Source of the DNA: Neodontobutis hainanensis | Lineage: Eukaryota > Chordata > Actinopteri > Gobiiformes > Odontobutidae | DNA length: 64,000 nucleotides | Assembly (NCBI GenBank): GCA_024349245.1 | Contig: JALDNG010000089.1 | Location: forward strand, 161,001 to 225,000 | Direction of reading: 5' to 3' | Shown here: one piece after another, positions 46,344 through 58,600 of the stretch | Layout of the letters: each line of letters opens with the position of its first letter | Position numbering within the stretch: position 1 is the first letter of the stretch | Notes under the pieces: model-generated | Database searches by the model: none | Told to the model about the DNA's origin: nothing | The model's input: only the letters and a program-made list of their open reading frames with translations | Program-made: the position numbers and the translations under genes

Positions 46344-48971
46344 TATATTAGTGACACAGAAACTTGTTTGGGACTTCATTGAAATGCCACGACTTGTAAA
46401 ATTTAACTTTAGCTTGCTGCTAACAAGTTACTTTAGCTACAGCTAAATATTTTGCTCTGAATTGTCCTTACCTTCACTCCACCTGACCCTGCTCTTCTCT
46501 CCACTGCTCTCACTTCACTGTGCGGCTCCCTGAGCTCTGGGTGACTCTGTGAGCACGTTCAGGACAGCTGCTCTTGTCAGCACTGAACGGTCTGAGAAGT
46601 GAGAGGACAGTCGTCGTGTGAGATCCTTTGCCAAGACTATTTAAATGTAGTGTAAAAGACATAGAATAAGTCTGCCAATTCATATCAGCGTACCCCTATC
46701 TCATTACTGATGTAATAAAATATGATCTTTGTCAAGGGACAGGAACATATAGACTTAAAAAGTTTTTTTGTCATGGCACCCATAATTCAGGCATTGCAGA
46801 CTTCCACGCTCTAAAGAATACAGTGAAAACGCTCCTGCTCACATTAACAGCCTGTACATAAACAGCACAATGCAAACATACTTTAAAGTAATTGTATTTA
46901 GCGTAAAACTGTTACCGGATACAGAGTTTTTAGGTCAAACAACAGCAAACATGGAACATGCATCAAAACCACGCTGTTTTGAATACTCTCCCTTATTTCT
47001 GTATGCAGGCTGTTAACACAAAGTGTTCCAGTGTCTGGAAAGCAAAGAATAGTCAACTTAACATAGAGCACTAGATAAAGACAGTATTTGGGTGAAATAC
47101 TCTATATTTTCTTTTTACATTTAGAACAATTAATCCTAGTGGCAGTGAATTGCATAAAGCATTATCCAACCTTAAGCCTGTTCATGTGGCTAGTTTACGA
47201 TGGAGAAAATACTCAGGTAATCCTAAACATGCCTCTGCAATGACTGCAGTCTAACTCTAGCTGTTATTTAGTCTAGTTTAAAAAAAATTTTACTTTAAAA
47301 AAGCTCTCGAGGTTCAGACAAAAAGAAGACAAGATGGCTTCTCTGAATTCAACTTTCCCTCCTTGAGCTGGGGAGGGGTGTCACTGCAAAATAAATATTT
47401 TTCGTGTATGCTTAACATGATTGAAATATATATATTTTACATCTGTTGAAAAACAAGAATTATACAAGATGCAAACATGTTTTCAAAAGTATTATATTTA
47501 ATACGTCTTTTTTTATTTTTTTTTTACAAAATAAGCAACTATTCCTATTTTCCATTTTTTTCTGAGCAGAAATGTGGTACAACAGAGCATTGCGTCAGTC
47601 AGTGATGGAAAGGGTACTGAATATTTGTAATATTTGTAAAAGTGTGATAAGTAAACCAATAATAAATACTTTGAGTAAATAGTCAAATATGTTAATATTG
47701 TTAAATAATCATTAAAACATTTGCATATAAAACGCTTACAACTATGCAAGTTCGATGGTTATTTGTTTAAAATGTCTTAAGATTATTATTTTGAAAGGTC
47801 ACACCACTTTGTGATGCATGTCACTAGCATCAGCCAACGGGGATGTTCTAGTTTTTTTCCTGAAAAAAACTTGTGAGATACGCAGCCAGCACATGCAGAG
47901 CTGCTGCAGAAAAGAGAGAAGGAAAATAGAAAAAGACATTTGTTATTTTGATGAAAAGGGACTTGGTGAGTGAAAGAAATGTATTTTATTGTATATTTGT
48001 GCAATGTAACTTTCATTTTGTGGAAATTTAAAGATAAGGTAGCCAATTTATGTTGTTTTATGGTAAAATGGTGAAGCACAGTGCATTTAAAAGCTAAAAA
48101 GAGATGGTTTTGGAAGTTCATTGCCCAGATTTGTTGTTTTCCTAGCTGTTGTTTGGAAATGGCACCACCTTAACAAAGACCAAATAAGACCGAAAATGGA
48201 CAACTTTGGCGAAGACAAGGTTGAAACAAGATGGCCTCCCAAGGACCTTTTGAACTGTGCACGTGCCTGGAGCGATACTTCCTCTGCTGGACGGTGGATG
48301 GTTTTCAACTGAAATGGTAGGATTTAACCAAACTTTCTGCAAAACGCAGCAGACTCAGGGTTAAAAGCTGAACTGCTAATTCAAGACAGCATATAAAGAG
48401 AGAAATACTTTACTGTTAGGATTGATTCAGCCTTTTGCTGAATTACTTTTGGTTTTGTACATTTTGAAATTTTATTTGAATGACTGTAAACAAAGTTATT
48501 GTAACACATGTTTTTCAATGAACATGCATGTTGTTTGGTTGTAAACAACAAAAAAAAGGTCAACCTAAAGTATAACTTGAAATTAATGGGATTTAAACTA
48601 AACTAAGTTAAATCATAAAAACAGATTAACTTAACCTAAACTAAATTAGAAGGTTGCAAAATTATTATTATTATTATTTTTTTATTATTATTAAAATAAA
48701 GATTTAAATTAATAGGATTGAAACTTAACTTTTAATGTTAATTGTTGTCCGTGTCTCATTTTCAAACTTTTCCATCATAAGCCGGCAATTTAAACTGTGA
48801 TGATGGTCTGTGATCTTTTACTTCACTTGTAAGCCAACAAATGCTCCAGTAAACACACCTAACTGAACTATACTGGTCCATAGCACAGTATTACATACTA
48901 TAACCTGATATTACCCTGTAAATACTACTCAAGAAAAAGTACTGTTACATAGCCAAAATAATACTCAACTA

Positions 48972-50373
48972 CACTGTGTGCACAATTATTAGGCAATTTT
49001 TGAGGATTAATTTTGTTATTGTACAAATACAGTGCTCTTGGCTAAAATGTTAACAAATCCTCAAACCGTAGTAGAATTATTATGCAACTAAATGAAAAAC
49101 AAAGATTTTCCCATCTCATTTGTTTATTTTCACCTGTTAAAGTGAAAATAATAAACTCAAAAGTTACCAATAAACATTCCTGAAATAAAAAAAAAACTCA
49201 GTGACCAATATAGCCACCCTTCTTTTCGATAACAGTCATAAGCAATTCATTCACGGAGTCAGTCAATTTCAATCAACCTTTTTGTGCAGCTGCAACCACA
49301 GCCCTTACCCCCTTCAGAGAGGTGTACTGTTTACCTTCACTGTAAATGTCCTGCTTAAGAAGAACCCCGAAGTTCTCAGTAGAGTTTAAGTTTAGGTGAA
49401 GAAGGGGGCCATGTAATTAGTTTTTCATCTTTAAGGCCTTTACTGGCCAGCCACGAAGTGGAGAACTTTGATGCATGTGATGGAGTTGTCTTGCATAAAA
49501 ATCAGTCTTCTTAAAAGATGCAGACTTTTTCCTGAACCACTGGTTTAAGAAAGTGTCTTCTAAAAATTGGCAGTAGGTCTGAGAGTTGATTTTGAGTCCA
49601 TTTTCAACCCGAAAAAGTCCAACTAGCTCATCTTTAATTATACCTGCCCATACTAGTACCCCACCTCCACCTTGTTGGAGCTCTGTGTCTGTTACTGATC
49701 CATTCCCATCCATCTGGTCCGTCCAGAGTCACTCTCATCTCATCAGTACAGAAAACCTTTGAAAAATCTGTCTTCAGCTATTCCTTGAACCATTCTTGAC
49801 GTTTTAACTTATGTGTCTTGTTCAGAGGTGGTCGGGTTTCAGCCTTTCTTACCTCGGCCATGTCTCTGAGAACTGAACACCTCGCACTTCTTGACACTCC
49901 AGGAGGTTGCAGGTGTGGAATATGGCAGCACTGGAGGATAATGGGTTCCTGGTAGTTTCACGTTTGATTCTTTGCAAACCTTTGGTGGTAAATTTGCATC
50001 TTTTCTTGTCAACACATTTCTTGCGACCCTGTTGACTATTTGCTACAAAACGTTTGATGTTTCTGTGATCACGCACCAATATCTTAGGTATTTCAAGACT
50101 GCTGCATCCCATTGAAAGACTTTTAAAAATTTTGGACTTTTCAGAGTCAGTAAAATCTCTTTTTTGGCTCATTTTTCCTGAGGAGAAGAATCTGCCTAAT
50201 AATTATGCACACCTTGATTTAGGGTGTTCTCCTTAGGCCACACCCTCCTTCGTTACACAAACATCACCTGGTATGCATTAAATCCAATAAGGATTCAAGT
50301 TTATACAACCTGGAGTTGAAAATTATGAATAAAATGATGATATAATCAAAATAATCATGTGCTTAATACAGTG
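48972..50373 (-). mobile_element. Tc1-like transposon, full length, inactive
   Basis: It is bounded by TA at both sides (48970-48971, 50374-50375), with ends CACTGTGTGCACAATTATTA and, at the right, ACAGTG. The 1.4-kb length is typical. It encloses a minus-strand transposase relic (next entry). Beyond CACTGT the two ends are poorly matched. Confidence 0.88.
49198..50172 (-). pseudogene. Tc1-like transposase, frameshifted
   Basis: The N-terminus at 50172 reads MSQKRDFTDSEKSKIFKSL, then a helix-turn-helix DNA-binding part (SSLEIPKILVRDHRNIKRFV) and a second basic segment (KKRCKFTTKGLQRIKRET). The catalytic part is at 49713-49417 (GGGGVLVWAGIIKDELVGLF, SQTYCQFLEDTFL, KKTDFYARQLHHMHQ in place of the usual DNA-P-H motif). 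The C-terminus (TVIEKKGGYIGH-like) ends at the TGA 49200-49198. The segment between 49849 and 49713 and the C-terminal part need frame changes. About 320 codons overall, usual for the family. Confidence 0.88.
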
Positions 50374-50432
50374 TACAACACAGACACGCATGGATTTACC
50401 TCAGAAAGAGAATGCTGTTTTATCAGGTAATA

Positions 50433-51458
50433 TGTTACGTTTGCCATGTAGTGTCTGTGTTTTCATCTACCTGCAGGAGGAGTGGGTGTGTCTGATCTCG
50501 GCTCTTGATTGGCTGCTAACCCTTCATAAGGAATAAGGAGGATGGTTGGTGCCGGCTCTCTCTCTTTCTACTTTGCTTGGTGTTTCCATCTGGGCTCCGC
50601 TTCCTGTTTGTGCTGCTGCTGCTGCCGCTGCCAGGGGCAGTTTAGACTTTCAGCTCCTCTTTTATTTTGTTAGTTCTTTTAGATGATGGGCATGGTGGTA
50701 CTTTTTATAGCACACAGCACTTTTAACAAATGCAAATTTGCACATAAAGAATGACACTGCACATGATTGTTTAAAAAAAATTATTGATTGTTTTATAGTT
50801 GCACCTGCGGATCTGCGTTTGGAGAATGGCTGCCAGTCTGCGGGGGGGAACAAACAATTAGAATTGATTGACAAATGTGCAATAGATGTGTAATGGTGTT
50901 TTGGTGTTAAGTGGTGGTGGAGTGTGTTTAAAGGTTGTTTGGTGGTGTGTGTTAGAGTTTACTCTCTCTGTTCCTTGTGTCCAGGTGTCTGGCTAAAATG
51001 TTCCGAGCCAGACCAAAGCAGTGTAATAGAGAGGGGAGAAACTAAACAGTGTTTTAGGGTTTATGAATTTTTAAAGAACTCTAGGTGTTTAGTTTTAGGG
51101 TTTGTAAATTGTGTTATAATATGGTTTATGGTTTGGTTTATTTGTCTGGAGGTTATTAACATGGTTTTAGCAAAAGCTTATGTTAATGAATGTACCTGTG
51201 GGATTGGTTTGGTTTTACCCAGTTAGTGGGGATGTATTTAAGGCACCTCAAATTATTATTAGTTGTCCTTGCTGCTGAAGAGGATTGAGTGCCCCCTGCC
51301 TCCATTGCACTTTTGCACCTAGCACTTTTGTATATTTATTGGAAAAGAAAGGAAAATAAAAATAAAAACAGTGGACTATTCCAACTCCTTGAGTCCAGTG
51401 TATCATTGCTCATGGTACCTCACTAACCTCTGGCAGCTAACCAGGCCTCGACGTAACA
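50433..51458. mobile_element. Candidate solo LTR
   Basis: It starts TGTTACG and ends CGTAACA, a perfect 7-bp inverted terminus with TG...CA ends, 1026 bp apart. Inside are ATTTAAGG (TATA-like, about 51235) followed about 120 bp later by AATAAAAATAAAAAC (polyadenylation-like, 51353), the order expected for a plus-oriented LTR. The flanks AATA and AATG agree at 3 of 4, so the target duplication is unproven. No internal domain or second LTR is visible. The end type suggests Gypsy, but this is inference. Confidence 0.6.
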
Positions 51459-51459
51459 A

Positions 51460-51870
51460 ATGAACATGTGGACTTTTTGTGCGGGCGACTGGCCCAAAGA
51501 CTGCACTTCCTCTGCCGGCTCAGGCTGTTTGTTGCAGGGCAGTCATGTGGGTCTTTTACTTTTTTTGCAGTTCTAGAAAGCATTGTCAGATACGGAATGG
51601 CTGCATGGTTTGGTGTTATCTCAGTCCAACAAAAATACAAACTTCAAAACATCATAAAAACAGCGATGAACAAAATGATGGGACAAAAAGACATGCTTTC
51701 TCTGCAGTCCATCTATGAAGGCACTGTGTCCAGACTGGCTCACAAGATTCTCAACGATCCCTCTCACATTTCATTTACAGAGTATGAGCTTCTTCCCTCT
51801 GGCAGAGAACTGAAGTTCTCTTTTATTGCTGCTTCTATTACCCTTCTCAATATGGAGGCCTGCTGATTTC
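51460..51870 (+). mobile_element. LINE ORF2 C-terminal fragment
   Basis: Open reading 51468-51866: AQRLHFLCRLRLF, ESIVRYGMAAWFGVISVQQK, YKLQNIIKTAMNKMMGQK, LSLQSIYEGTVSRLAHKILN, PSHISFTEYELLPSGRELKF. This is the familiar fish LINE terminus (QQRL-FLRRLR...SI-AWFG...LQRI...LPSGRR). The frame ends in TGA after LLNMEAC. It starts exactly beside the solo LTR. Confidence 0.82.
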
Positions 51871-52199
51871 TTGTCTTAATATTCATACACATTCTGATCT
51901 GTTCTTAGGGTCGGTTTTTCATTATTACTTATTTATTTATTTTTTATCATAAGTTTTTACAGTAGATTAGTTTAAGCTGATTGCAGGTTTTATTTTTAGG
52001 TTTTATTTTTAGAATGTCTTTTGCTTAGAGCCAGTGCAATTATTTATTTGATATGCGGTATTTGCACAGAGTATGAATGGTTACAGTGCTGATGCTGTAT
52101 GTATGTTGTACAATTACGTATGTACTTTTTGTTGTGGGTCTGTGTATTGTATGTTCTACTGCTGCTGTGGCACTGCGCCTTTTTTTTCTTATTTAAAAA

Positions 52200-52345
52200 G
52201 GGTGTTGAACTGCTCTTTGTCTGGCTAGTCACCCAGGACCTGTTTGCTTTGGGAGACCCTACCAGGAGCATACAGTATAGCCCCTGACAACATAGCTCCT
52301 AGGATCATTTGAGCACTCAAACACCTCCACCACAATAAGGTGGCA
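52200..52345 (+). mobile_element. Fragment of a dispersed fish repeat
   Basis: TTTGCTTTGGGAGACCCTAC, CAGGAGCATACAGTATAGCC, GACAACATAGCTCCTAGGAT and TAAGGTGGCAATTCAAGAAG are part of a repeat I recognise from fish genomes, probably the 3' region of a LINE. The class is not secure. Confidence 0.5.
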
Positions 52346-52437
52346 ATTCAAGAAGGGGATCAAGCAAATGTTCAAGGACCCACAGAGCAGGGGCCTGGGA
52401 ACTGTCACAAAACACGTTATGTAGAGTATACATCGTC

Positions 52438-52495
52438 AACTGTAAAAATCCATTTAACTTTGACCATTTGCTTGATTAAATGGATTTTTACAGTT
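52438..52495. repeat. Perfect 20-bp inverted repeat, 18-nt loop
   Basis: AACTGTAAAAATCCATTTAA (52438-52457) is exactly inverted at 52476-52495. It lies 171 bp before the minisatellite. Confidence 0.97.
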
Positions 52496-52666
52496 TTTGG
52501 AGTATGAATATGAATTATGAAAAAGGATTAAACTTTGAAAATGCGCTGGGCTGCAGGGTCAATCTTAATAACAACGATACAAGCCTGGCAAAAAAAAAAA
52601 AGAATAACAATAAAAGCAGGTTAAGAACCACAAGGCATGAAAAATAAGAAAAGCAAACTGCTAAAA

Positions 52667-55600
52667 GAGACTATAGTAGTGTATGTGAGATACTATAGTA
52701 GTGTATGTGAGAGACTATAGTAGTGTATGTGAGAGACTATAGTAGTGTATGTAAGAGACTATAGTAGTGTATGTGAGAGACTATAGTAGTGTATGTGAGA
52801 GACTATAGTAGTGTATGTGAGAGACTATAGTAGTGTATGTGAGAGACTATAGTAGTGTATGTGAGAGACTATAGTAGTGTATGTGAGAGACTATAGTAGT
52901 GTATGTGAGATACTATAGTAGTGTATGTGAGAGACTATAGTAGTGTATGTGAGAGACTATAGTAGTGTATGTGAGATACTATAGTAGTGTATGTGAAATA
53001 CTATAGTAGTGTATGTGAGATACTATAGTAGTGTATGTGAAATATTATAGTAGTGTATGTGAGAGACTATAGTAGTGTATGTGAGAGACTATAGTAGTGT
53101 ATGTGAGAGACTATAGTAGTTTATGTGAGATACTATAGTAGTGTATGTGAGAGACTATAGTAGCGTATGTGAAATACTATAGTAGTGTATGTGAGATACT
53201 ATAGTAGTGTATGTGAGATACTATAGTAGTGTATGTGAGAGACTATAGTAGTGTATGTGAGAGACTATAGTAGTGTATGTGAGAGACTATAGTAGTGTAT
53301 GTGAGAGACTATAGTAGTGTATGTGAGAGACTATAGTAGTGTATGTGAGAGACTATAGTAGTTTATGTGAGATACTATAATAGTGTATGTGAGATACTAT
53401 AGTAGTGTATGTGAGATACTATAATAGTGTATGTGAGAGACTATAGTAGTGTATGTGAGATACTATAGTAGTGTATGTGAGAGACTATAGTAGTGTATGT
53501 GAGAGACTATAGTAGTGTATGTGAGATACTATAGTAGTGTATGTGAGAGACTATAGTAGTGTATGTGAGATACTATAGTAGTGTATGTGAGAGACTATAG
53601 TAGTGTATGTGAGAGACTATAGTAGTGTATGTGAGATACTATAGTAGTGTATGTGAGAGACTATAGTAGTGTATGTGAGATACTATAGTAGTGTATGTGA
53701 GATACTATAGTAGTGTATGTAAGAGACTATAGTAGTGTATGTGAGAGACTATAGTAGTGTATGTGAGATACTATAGTAGTGTATGTGAGATACTATAGTA
53801 GTGTATGTAAGATACTATAGTAGTGTATGTGAGATACTATAGTAGTGTATGTGAGATACTATAGTAGTGTATGTAAGAGACTATAGTAGTGTATGTGAGA
53901 GACTATAGTAGTGTATGTGAGATACTATAGTAGTGTATGTAAGAGACTATAGTAGTGTATGTAAGAGACTATAGTAGTGTATGTGAGAGACTATAGTAGT
54001 GTATGTGAGATACTATAGTAGTGTATGTGAGATACTATAGTAGTGTATGTGAGATACTATAGTAGTGTATGTAAGAGACTATAGTAGTGTATTTAAGAGA
54101 CTATAGTAGTGAATGTGAGATACTATAGTAGTGTATGTGAGAGACTATAGTAGTGTATGTGAGAGACTATAGTAGTGTATGTAAGAGACTATAGTAGTGT
54201 ATGTGAGATACTATAGTAGTGTATGTAAGAGACTATAGTAGTGTATGTGAGAGACTATAGTAGTGTATGTGAGAGACTATAGTAGTGTATGTGAGATACT
54301 ATAGTAGTGTATGTAAGAGACTATAGTAGTGTATGTGAAAGACTATAGTAGTGTATGTGAGATACTATAGTAGTGTATGTAAGAGACTATAGTAGTGTAT
54401 GTGAGATACTATAGTAGGTGTATGTGAGATACTATAGTAGTTTATGTGAGATACTATAGTAGTGTATGTGAGAGACTATAGTAGTGTATGTGAAATACTA
54501 TAGTAGGTGTATGTGAGATACTATAGTAGTGTATGTGAGATACTATAGTAGTGTATGTGAGAGACTATAGTAGTGTATGTGAGATACTATAGTAGTGTAT
54601 GTGAAATACTATAGTAGGTGTATGTGAGATACTATAGTAGTGTATGTGAGATACTATAGTAGTGTATGTGAGAGACTATAGTAGTGTATGTGAGATACTA
54701 TAGTAGTGTATGTAAGAGACTATAGTAGTGTATGTGAGAGACTATAGTAGTGTATGTGAGAGACTATAGTAGTGTATGTGAGAGACTATAGTAGTGTATG
54801 TAAGAGACTATAGTAGTGTATGTGAGAGACTATAGTAGTGTATGTGAGAGACTATAGTAGTGTATGTGAGATACTATAGTAGTGTATGTGAGATACTATA
54901 GTAGTGTATGTGAGATACTATAGTAGTGTATGTGAGAGACTATAGTAGCGTATGTGAAATACTATAGTAGTGTATGTGAGATACTATAGTAGTGTATGTG
55001 AGATACTATAGTAGTGTATGTGAGATACTATAGTAGTGTATGTGAGAGACTATAGTAGTGTATGTGAGAGACTATAGTAGTGTATGTGAGATACTATAAT
55101 AGTGTATGTAAGAGACTATAGTAGTGTATGTGAGAGACTATAGTAGCGTATGTGAAATACTATAGTAGTGTATGTGAGATACTATAGTAGTGTATGTGAG
55201 ATACTATAGTAGTGTATGTGAGAGACTATAGTAGCGTATGTGAAATACTATAGTAGTGTATGTGAGAGACTATAGTAGTGTATGTAAGAGACTATAGTAG
55301 TGTATGTGAGAGACTATAGTAGTGTATGTGAGATACTATAGTAGTGTATGTGAGAGACTATAGTAGTGTATGTGAGATACTATAGTAGTGTATGTGAGAT
55401 ACTATAGTAGTGTATGTGAGATACTATAGTAGTGTATGTGAGATACTATAGTAGTGTATGTGAGATACTATAGTAGTGTATGTGAGATACTATAGTAGCA
55501 TATGTGAAATACTATAATAGTGTATGTGAGATACTATAGTAGTGTATGTGAGATACTATAGTAGTGTATGTGAGAGACTATAGTAGCGTATGTGAAATAC

Positions 55601-58600
55601 TATAGTAGTGTATGTGAGATACTATAGTAGTGTATGTGAGATACTATAGTAGTGTATGTGAGATAATATAGTGGTGTATGTGAGATACTATTGTAGCGTA
55701 TGTGAAATACTATAGTAGTGTATGTGAGATAGTATAGTAGTGTATGTGAGATACTAAAGTAGTGTATGTGAGATACTATAGTAGTGTATGTAAGAGACTA
55801 TAGTAGTGTATGTAAGAGACTATAGTAGTGTATGTAAGAGACTATAGTAGTGTATGTGAGAGGCTATAGTAGTGTATGTGAGAGACTATAGTAGTGTATG
55901 TGAGATACTATAATAGTGTATGTAAGAGACTATAGTAGTGTATGTAAGAGACTATAGTAGTTTATGTGAGATACTATAGTAGTGTATGTGAGAGACTATA
56001 GTAGTGTATGTGAAATACTATAGTAGGTGTATGTGAGATACTATAGTAGTGTATGTGAGATACTATAGTAGTGTATGTGAGAGACTATAGTAGTGTATGT
56101 GAGAGACTATAGTAGTGTATGTGAGATACTATAGTAGTGTATGTGAGATACTATAGTAGTGTATGTGAGAGACTATAGTAGTGTATGTAAGAGACTATAG
56201 TAGTGTATGTGAGAGACTATAGTAGTGTATGTGAGAGACTATAGTAGTGTATGTGAGATACTATAGTAGTGTATGTGAGATACTATAGTAGTGTATGTGA
56301 GATACTATAGTAGCGTATGTGAGAGACTATAGTAGCGTATGTGAAATACTATAGTAGTGTATGTGAGATACTATAGTAGTGTATGTGAGATACTATAGTA
56401 GTGTATGTGAGATACTATAGTAGTGTATGTGAGAGACTATAGTAGTGTATGTGAGAGACTATAGTAGTGTATGTGAGATACTATAATAGTGTATGTGAAA
56501 TACTATAGTAGTGTATGTGAGATACTATAGTAGTGTATGTGAGATACTATAGTAGTGTATGTGAGATACTATAGTAGTGTATGTGAGATACTATAGTAGT
56601 GTATGTGAGATACTATAGTAGCGTATGTGAAATACTATAGTAGTGTATGTGAGATAGTATAGTAGTGTATGTGAGATACTAAAGTAGTGTATGTGAGATA
56701 CTATAGTAGTGTATGTAAGAGACTATAGTAGTGTATGTGAGAGACTATAGTAGTGTATGTGAGAGACTATAGTAGTGTATGTGAGATACTATAATAGTGT
56801 ATGTAAGAGACTATAGTAGTGTATGTGAGATACTATAGTAGTGTATGTGAGATACTATAGTAGTGTATGTGAGAGACTATAGTAGCGTATGTGAAATACT
56901 ATAGTAGTGTATGTGAGATACTATAGTAGTGTATGTGAGATACTATAGTAGTGTATGTGAGAGACTATAGTAGTGTATGTGAGATACTATAGTAGTGTAT
57001 GTGAGAGACTATAGTAGTGTACGTGAGATACTATAGTAGTGTATGTGAGAGACTATAGTAGTGTATGTAAGAGACTATAGTAGTGTATGTGAGATACTAT
57101 AGTAGTGTATGTAAGAGACTATAGTAGTGTATGTGAGATACTATAGTAGTGTATGTGAGATACTATAGTAGTGTATGTAAGAGACTATAGTAGTGTATGT
57201 GAGATACTATAGTAGTGTATGTAAGAGACTATAGTAGTGTATGTGAGATACTATAGTAGTGTATGTGAGAGACTATAGTAGTGTATGTGAGATACTATAG
57301 TAGTGTATGTGAGAGACTATAGTAGTGTATGTGAGATACTATAGTAGTGTATGTGAGATACTATAGTAGTGTATGTGAGATACTATAGTAGTGTATGTGA
57401 GAGACTATAGTAGTGTATGTGAGATACTATAGTAGTGTATGTAAGAGACTATAGTAGTGTATGTGAGAGACTATAGTAGTGTATGTGAGAGACTATAGTA
57501 GTGTATGTGAGAGACTATAGTAGTGTATGTAAGAGACTATAGTAGTGTATGTGAGATACTATAGTAGTGTATGTGAGATACTATAGTAGTGTATGTGAGA
57601 TACTATAGTAGCGTATGTGAAATACTATAGTAGTGTATCTGAGATACTATAGTAGTGTATGTGAGATACTATAGTAGTGTATGTGAGATACTATAGTAGT
57701 GTATGTGAGATAGTATAGTAGTGTATGTGAGATACTATAGTAGTGTATGTGAGATACTATAGTAGCGTATGTGAAATACTATAGTAGTGTATGTGAGATA
57801 CTATAGTAGTGTATGTGAGATACTATAGTAGTGTATGTGAGATACTATAGTAGTGTATGTGAGATAGTATAGTAGTGTATGTGAGAGACTATAGTAGTGT
57901 ATGTGAGAGACTATAGTAGTGTATGTGAGATACTATAATAGTGTATGTAAGAGACTATAGTAGTGTATGTGAGAGACTATAGTAGTGTATGTGAGAGACT
58001 ATAGTAGTGTATGTGAGAGACTATAGTAGTGTATGTGAAATACTATAGTAGTGTATGTGAGATACTATAGTAGTGTATGTGAGATACTATAGTAGTGTAT
58101 GTGAGAGACTATAGTAGTGTATGTGAGATACTATAGTAGTGTATGTGAGAGACTATAGTAGTGTACGTGAGATACTATAGTAGTGTATGTGAGAGACTAT
58201 AGTAGTGTACGTGAGATACTATAGTAGTGTATGTAAGAGACTATAGTAGTGTATGTAAGAGACTATAGTAGTGTATGTGAGATACTATAGTAGTGTATGT
58301 AAGAGACTATAGTAGTGTATGTGAGATACTATAGTAGTGTATGTGAGATACTATAGTAGTGTATGTAAGAGACTATAGTAGTGTATGTGAGATACTATAG
58401 TAGTGTATGTGAGAGACTATAGTAGTGTATGTGAGAGACTATAGTAGTGTATGTGAGATACTATAGTAGTGTATGTGAGATACTATAGTAGTGTATGTGA
58501 GATACTATAGTAGTGTATGTAAGAGACTATAGTAGTGTATTTAAGAGACTATAATAGTGTATGTGAGATACTATAGTAGTGTATGTGAGAGACTATAGTA

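Larger units (their letters stand above)
45931..48971. other. Unassigned stretch with two perfect palindromes
   Basis: Apart from the palindromes (separate entries) and a small ATT microsatellite at 48660-48690, nothing is identified. 48121-48312 holds a 63-codon ORF (non-domain, overlapped by minus-strand frames) and I do not call it a gene. Confidence 0.45.

Noticed and set aside
48121..48312. 63-codon ORF with protein-like composition
   Set aside because: No ATG start, no family recognised, and competing minus-strand frames; not enough to call a gene.
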